From an uncultured Alistipes sp. (GTDB taxonomy: Bacteria > Bacteroidota > Bacteroidia > Bacteroidales > Rikenellaceae), in the NCBI GenBank assembly GCA_934754975.1, contig CAKVKI010000119.1:1-8027 (forward strand): 8,027 bases of DNA, written 5' to 3'. Position numbers and translations under genes: made by a program. The notes beneath the pieces were generated by a model that was not told the DNA's origin, searched no databases, and saw nothing but the letters and a program-made list of their open reading frames with translations. This document shows, piece by piece, positions 4,952-8,027 of this stretch (within the stretch, counting starts at the first letter, position 1; each line of letters begins with the position of its first letter).

Positions 4952-6739
4952 CTATTGCCAGTAATAGTTCTGTCCCAGCGCCGGGTTGATGTCCAGCGCC
5001 GTCTTCGGGACGGGGCGCAGGTAGCGTTTGTCCTCGAAGTTGCGGGTGAGGTTGTACAGCAGGCGTCCGCTGGTGCCGTTTTCAAGTTCGTAGGTACTGC
5101 CGAGTTCAATGTAGGTTACTCCGTTTTCGTTGCCGGGCGCACTGCCTGCCGGGATTACGCAGATGTCGTTGATGCCGTCGCCGTTGAGGTCGTAGGCCGT
5201 ATCCAGCGCCGGAATGTATATACCGTACCACTGTTTGTTCAGCAGGTCGCCCAAATGCCAGCGCATCAGGTCGTCGTACCGCAGGTTTTCGAGCAGCAGC
5301 TCGATTGCGCGTTCGCGGCGGATTTCCAGCAGGTCGCAGTCGCTGATTCCGTAATACTCCTTCAGATAGGCGTCGGCTGTCGTGGGCCGCTTGCCGTTTA
5401 CGCCTGCGCGTTCGCGCAGCGGTTTGATCGTCCTGTCCCATACAGTCTGGTCGAATTCGCCCAGTTCGGCTTTGGCCTCGGCGTAGTTGAGCAGCGCTTC
5501 GGCATAGCGGATGATCGGCAGGGAATTATAGGACGTACTCGAAGATTCGTATGATTTGTCGTCGAGATTGTATTTGATTACCTGATAACCGGTGAGCGTC
5601 AGCGAGAAGTCCGGCGCCGTCTGGGTCGGTGTGCCGGCTACGAGTTTGCTGTACCCCGGGACGATGATGCATTGGCGGAGACGGTAATCGCGGTTCTGGA
5701 TCTCTTTGGTAAATTCCGTGGTTTTGTATGCGGAGTTGCTTTCCGTGTAGCGCGAGCCGTCGAGGTTGAGGTACGTGTTCACGAAGTCTTGATCGAGCGA
5801 CCAGCGCTGTCCGTAGGTACTCGATGTATAGCGCCATGTCAGGTCGTGGAACTTCAGCAGGTCGGTGCTGGTTTCCCGGCCCCAAATGATCTCCGTGCGA
5901 TCGAGTTTCTCCTGCGTAAAGAGCGAACGGTACTGCGTTTGTACATTTGCCGGGTTGTTTGGAATCGAGTAGATTCCGGCGGCCATCAGTTCTTCGCAGG
6001 CATCGGCGCATGCGCGCAGGAACCGCTCCGAGGCCCCGGCGTCCTGCCATGCCCTGCCCGTCGAGGGGTCCGTTGCGTGATATTTGCGGTAGGTGCCTTC
6101 GAACAGGCATACGCGCGCCTTGAACGCCAGTGCGATGTAGCGGTTGATGCGTGCGCTGCCGAGCCAGTCGTTCGAGGCGTAACAGTGTTTGCAGGCGAAA
6201 TCGAGATCCTCCAGTACTTTGTCCATGACGTATTCGCGGCTGTCGCGGGTCTTGTAGAGCTGCGCTTCGTCTTCGGCGTCGATGGGTTCGTCATACCACG
6301 GTACGGCGCCGAACGTCTTGACCTTTGAGAAATACTGCCATGCCCGCCAGAAGCGACCGGTGCCTTCGTAATGGTTGAACGCCTCCTCGGAAATGCCTTT
6401 CACTTCGCGCATGTGCAGCAGGAAGTAGTTGATATTGTAGATGGGCTTCCAGTTGCTTTTGGTCCAACTGCCCTGCTGTGCGGGAGTCCACGAGGTCGTG
6501 GTCAGGAATTCGGTCGATGCGCGGGTCGCTATGATGTCCGAGTAACCGTCGCCGTATCCCAGCGTTGCGAAGCTGGGCGTGTAGCTTTCGAGAAATCCGT
6601 TGGTGTAGGTCAGCAGAGAACTTTCGTCTTGGAAATACTCACCCGATCCGATTTTCGAAATCGGCTCGCGGGTGAGGAAATCCTCGCACGAGATCAATCC
6701 CATGCATGCTGCGAGTAATATGTAAAATGTTCTTTTCAT
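4952..6739 (-). CDS. SusD/RagB-like outer-membrane nutrient-binding lipoprotein
   Basis: A complete 595-residue SusD-family protein, the surface lid that works with the SusC transporter to capture ligand. The signal peptide ends in lipobox LISC with C18 lipidated, followed by EDFLTREP, a very typical SusD start. Family hallmarks are the helical region GRFWRAWQYFSKVKTFG (128-144), with VPWYDEPI after it, RYAEALLNYAEAKAELGEFD (411-430), LLEIRRERAIELLLENLRYD (470-489) with DLMRW just after, and a C-terminal LRPVPKTALDINPALGQNYYW. A DLNGDGINDI loop (517-526) resembles a calcium-binding loop. The start lies 11 bases after the susC stop, so the two are co-transcribed. Ligand cannot be inferred from a SusD sequence alone; aromatic residues are plentiful (for example W84, W92, W97) but their placement in the binding site is unknown. 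No sigma/anti-sigma pair or hybrid two-component regulator is visible in this window. Confidence 0.96.
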   Translation of the reverse strand: MKRTFYILLAACMGLISCEDFLTREPISKIGSGEYFQDESSLLTYTNGFLESYTPSFATLGYGDGYSDIIATRASTEFLTTTSWTPAQQGSWTKSNWKPIYNINYFLLHMREVKGISEEAFNHYEGTGRFWRAWQYFSKVKTFGAVPWYDEPIDAEDEAQLYKTRDSREYVMDKVLEDLDFACKHCYASNDWLGSARINRYIALAFKARVCLFEGTYRKYHATDPSTGRAWQDAGASERFLRACADACEELMAAGIYSIPNNPANVQTQYRSLFTQEKLDRTEIIWGRETSTDLLKFHDLTWRYTSSTYGQRWSLDQDFVNTYLNLDGSRYTESNSAYKTTEFTKEIQNRDYRLRQCIIVPGYSKLVAGTPTQTAPDFSLTLTGYQVIKYNLDDKSYESSSTSYNSLPIIRYAEALLNYAEAKAELGEFDQTVWDRTIKPLRERAGVNGKRPTTADAYLKEYYGISDCDLLEIRRERAIELLLENLRYDDLMRWHLGDLLNKQWYGIYIPALDTAYDLNGDGINDICVIPAGSAPGNENGVTYIELGSTYELENGTSGRLLYNLTRNFEDKRYLRPVPKTALDINPALGQNYYWQ

Positions 6740-6750
6740 CTTGCGTCGAT

Positions 6751-8027
6751 TTAGAATGTTAATGTCAGGCCGATGGTGTAGGAACGCATGACGGGATAGC
6801 CGTCGCCGTCGCCCGAGTTATCGGCGCCGGCGGTGGACTTGATGTCCGCGTCGCCCGCGTAGATGCCTTCCGGGTCGTAGTTCTTCGCATACTTCTTCAG
6901 GGGTGAGAAAGTCAGCAGGTTTTCGCCCGAAACATAGATTTTGAGAGCCTGTAGTCCGATTTTGCGCAGCAGCTCTTTCGGGAAGTTGTAGTCCAGGGTC
7001 AGGTTTTTCAGGCGGATGTACGACGCATCCTGCAGGTAACGGGTGTTGGGCTGCGAGAGGATGTTGCCTGCGCCCTGCGCCGAATAGCCGACCAGACGCG
7101 GCCAATAGGCATCGCGGTTGGTCTCCGACCAGCGGTTGCCGTGCCACGGCAGGGCCATGCTGTAGGGGCGTCCGTATTGTCCCCAGAAATAACCCGATTC
7201 CTTGGCCGGGTACCAGTCGCGCTTGCCGACGCCCTGCCACATCATGCTCAGGCCGATGCCGTTCCAGCGTATGCCGCCTTGAATGCTGTAACAGTAGCGG
7301 GGCGACGTGTTGCCGATTTTCACCAGATCGCCGTGGTTGTAGATCGTGTTGTTGCCGTTGGTAATGGCGCCGTCGCCGTCGAGGTCCTCGTATTTGGGAT
7401 CGCCGGCCGACCAGACGACCTTGTTGTTGTCGAACTGCGAATAGTCGGCGTAGGTGCGGGCTTCCTCGTCGCTCTGGAACAGTCCCCGACATTTGTAGCC
7501 CCATATTTCGCCCATGGTCATACCCTCATAGTAGTTGGTCGTGTAATTGGTGGGCAGGGTTCCTGTCTTGCTGGTGTAGCGGGTGATTTTGCTCCGGCTG
7601 TCCCATACGGCGACTTTCAGGTTGTAGCTCAGGTCTTTGCCGCCGGCTTTGCGCGTGTCGCGCCACGAGATGCTGGCCTCCCAGCCGTCGGTGCGCATGT
7701 CCGCGTAATTGCCTTTGGGCGCGTCGTTGCCGTATACGGCCGGCAGTTCGGGGCCGAGTACGTACATGTCCGTCGTGTTTTTCCGGTAGATGTCGGCCGA
7801 GAAGTTAAGGCGGCCGTTGAAGGCTTCGAAGTCGAGTCCAAGGTCGTAGGTTGTGGCTTTCTCCCATGTCAGGCCGTCGGGAATGGGGGATGGCGCCGAA
7901 GTGTAGTTCAGCAGCGCGCCGTTACTGACCAGCGACGAACGCGAAATATCCATCGTCGAGAGGTAGGCGTAGGCATTGCTGATAAGTCCGTTTCCGGAGC
8001 TTCCGACCGAGAGACGGAGTTTCAGGT
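6751..8027 (-). CDS. SusC/RagA-like TonB-dependent outer-membrane transporter, C-terminal part (cut by window edge)
   Basis: Coding extends from the right edge to the TAA at 6753-6751, giving 424 visible residues; full-length SusC proteins are roughly 1000, so the signal peptide, carboxypeptidase-like domain, plug and first barrel strands lie outside. The first visible residues, LKLRLSVGSSGNGLISNAYA, belong to the same frame and are the SusC barrel motif usually seen as 'LKLR.S.G..GN'. Further hallmarks are the TWEKATTYDLGLDF segment, FSADIYRKNTTDM, the LDGDGAI loop before IGNTSPRYCYSIQGGIRW, DASYIRLKNLTLDYNFP, and VSGENLLTFSPLKKY with YDPEG. The protein ends YTIGLTLTF with a terminal phenylalanine, the barrel-assembly signal of outer-membrane proteins. 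It imports ligand bound by the adjacent SusD using TonB energy. The first ATG seen in this frame (7953) is internal, not the start. The promoter and any regulator are upstream of the window. Confidence 0.96.
   Translation of the reverse strand, partial: LKLRLSVGSSGNGLISNAYAYLSTMDISRSSLVSNGALLNYTSAPSPIPDGLTWEKATTYDLGLDFEAFNGRLNFSADIYRKNTTDMYVLGPELPAVYGNDAPKGNYADMRTDGWEASISWRDTRKAGGKDLSYNLKVAVWDSRSKITRYTSKTGTLPTNYTTNYYEGMTMGEIWGYKCRGLFQSDEEARTYADYSQFDNNKVVWSAGDPKYEDLDGDGAITNGNNTIYNHGDLVKIGNTSPRYCYSIQGGIRWNGIGLSMMWQGVGKRDWYPAKESGYFWGQYGRPYSMALPWHGNRWSETNRDAYWPRLVGYSAQGAGNILSQPNTRYLQDASYIRLKNLTLDYNFPKELLRKIGLQALKIYVSGENLLTFSPLKKYAKNYDPEGIYAGDADIKSTAGADNSGDGDGYPVMRSYTIGLTLTF

Noticed and set aside
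7951..7953. ATG at 7953 as the start of the TonB-dependent transporter
   Set aside because: The same frame continues to the window edge with conserved SusC barrel sequence, so this is an internal methionine of a gene truncated by the window.

Overview
The window reads as a Bacteroidota chromosome, most likely a GC-rich gut lineage such as Alistipes. This genus guess rests on overall composition and protein style and is tentative. The signs are a SusC/SusD pair, lipoproteins with the Bacteroidota C-S-D-D-D surface-export signature, start codons mostly without Shine-Dalgarno sequences, and -7 elements of the form TAnnTTTG. Every gene I can support lies on the minus strand, so transcription runs from high to low coordinates. 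Coding sequence is dense. The gaps are short (all under 110 bases) and AT-rich.

Layout in order of transcription. (1) 8027-6751: C-terminal part of a SusC/RagA-like TonB-dependent transporter, cut by the window edge. (2) 6739-4952: complete SusD/RagB lipoprotein. (3) 4883-3339: surface lipoprotein phosphoesterase of the calcineurin-like fold, followed by a strong 15-bp terminator hairpin (3290-3328). (4) A promoter whose -33 element sits in that hairpin's loop drives a second unit: 3249-2056, a secreted calcineurin-like phosphoesterase with a fibronectin-like N-terminal domain; 2047-1151, a lipoprotein glycerophosphodiester phosphodiesterase (GDPD); and 1151-285, a HAD-IIA phosphatase whose start codon shares a base with the GDPD stop codon. 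This unit ends in a terminator at 235-266. (5) A separate promoter (205-212) then serves the N-terminal end of a ZupT-like ZIP metal transporter (176-1), cut by the window edge.

Taken together, a SusCD outer-membrane uptake pair is followed by four different phosphate-ester hydrolases and, in the visible part, no glycoside hydrolase, polysaccharide lyase or sulfatase. My inference is a locus for capturing and dismantling a phosphorylated substrate (glycerophosphodiesters, phospholipid head groups, teichoic-acid-like polymers or sugar phosphates) rather than a plain polysaccharide. A plausible flow is surface cleavage or dephosphorylation by the lipoprotein phosphoesterase, import by SusCD, cleavage of phosphodiesters in the envelope by GDPD, and cytoplasmic phosphate removal by the HAD enzyme. 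Substrate identity cannot be read from the sequence, and genes upstream of susC are outside the window.
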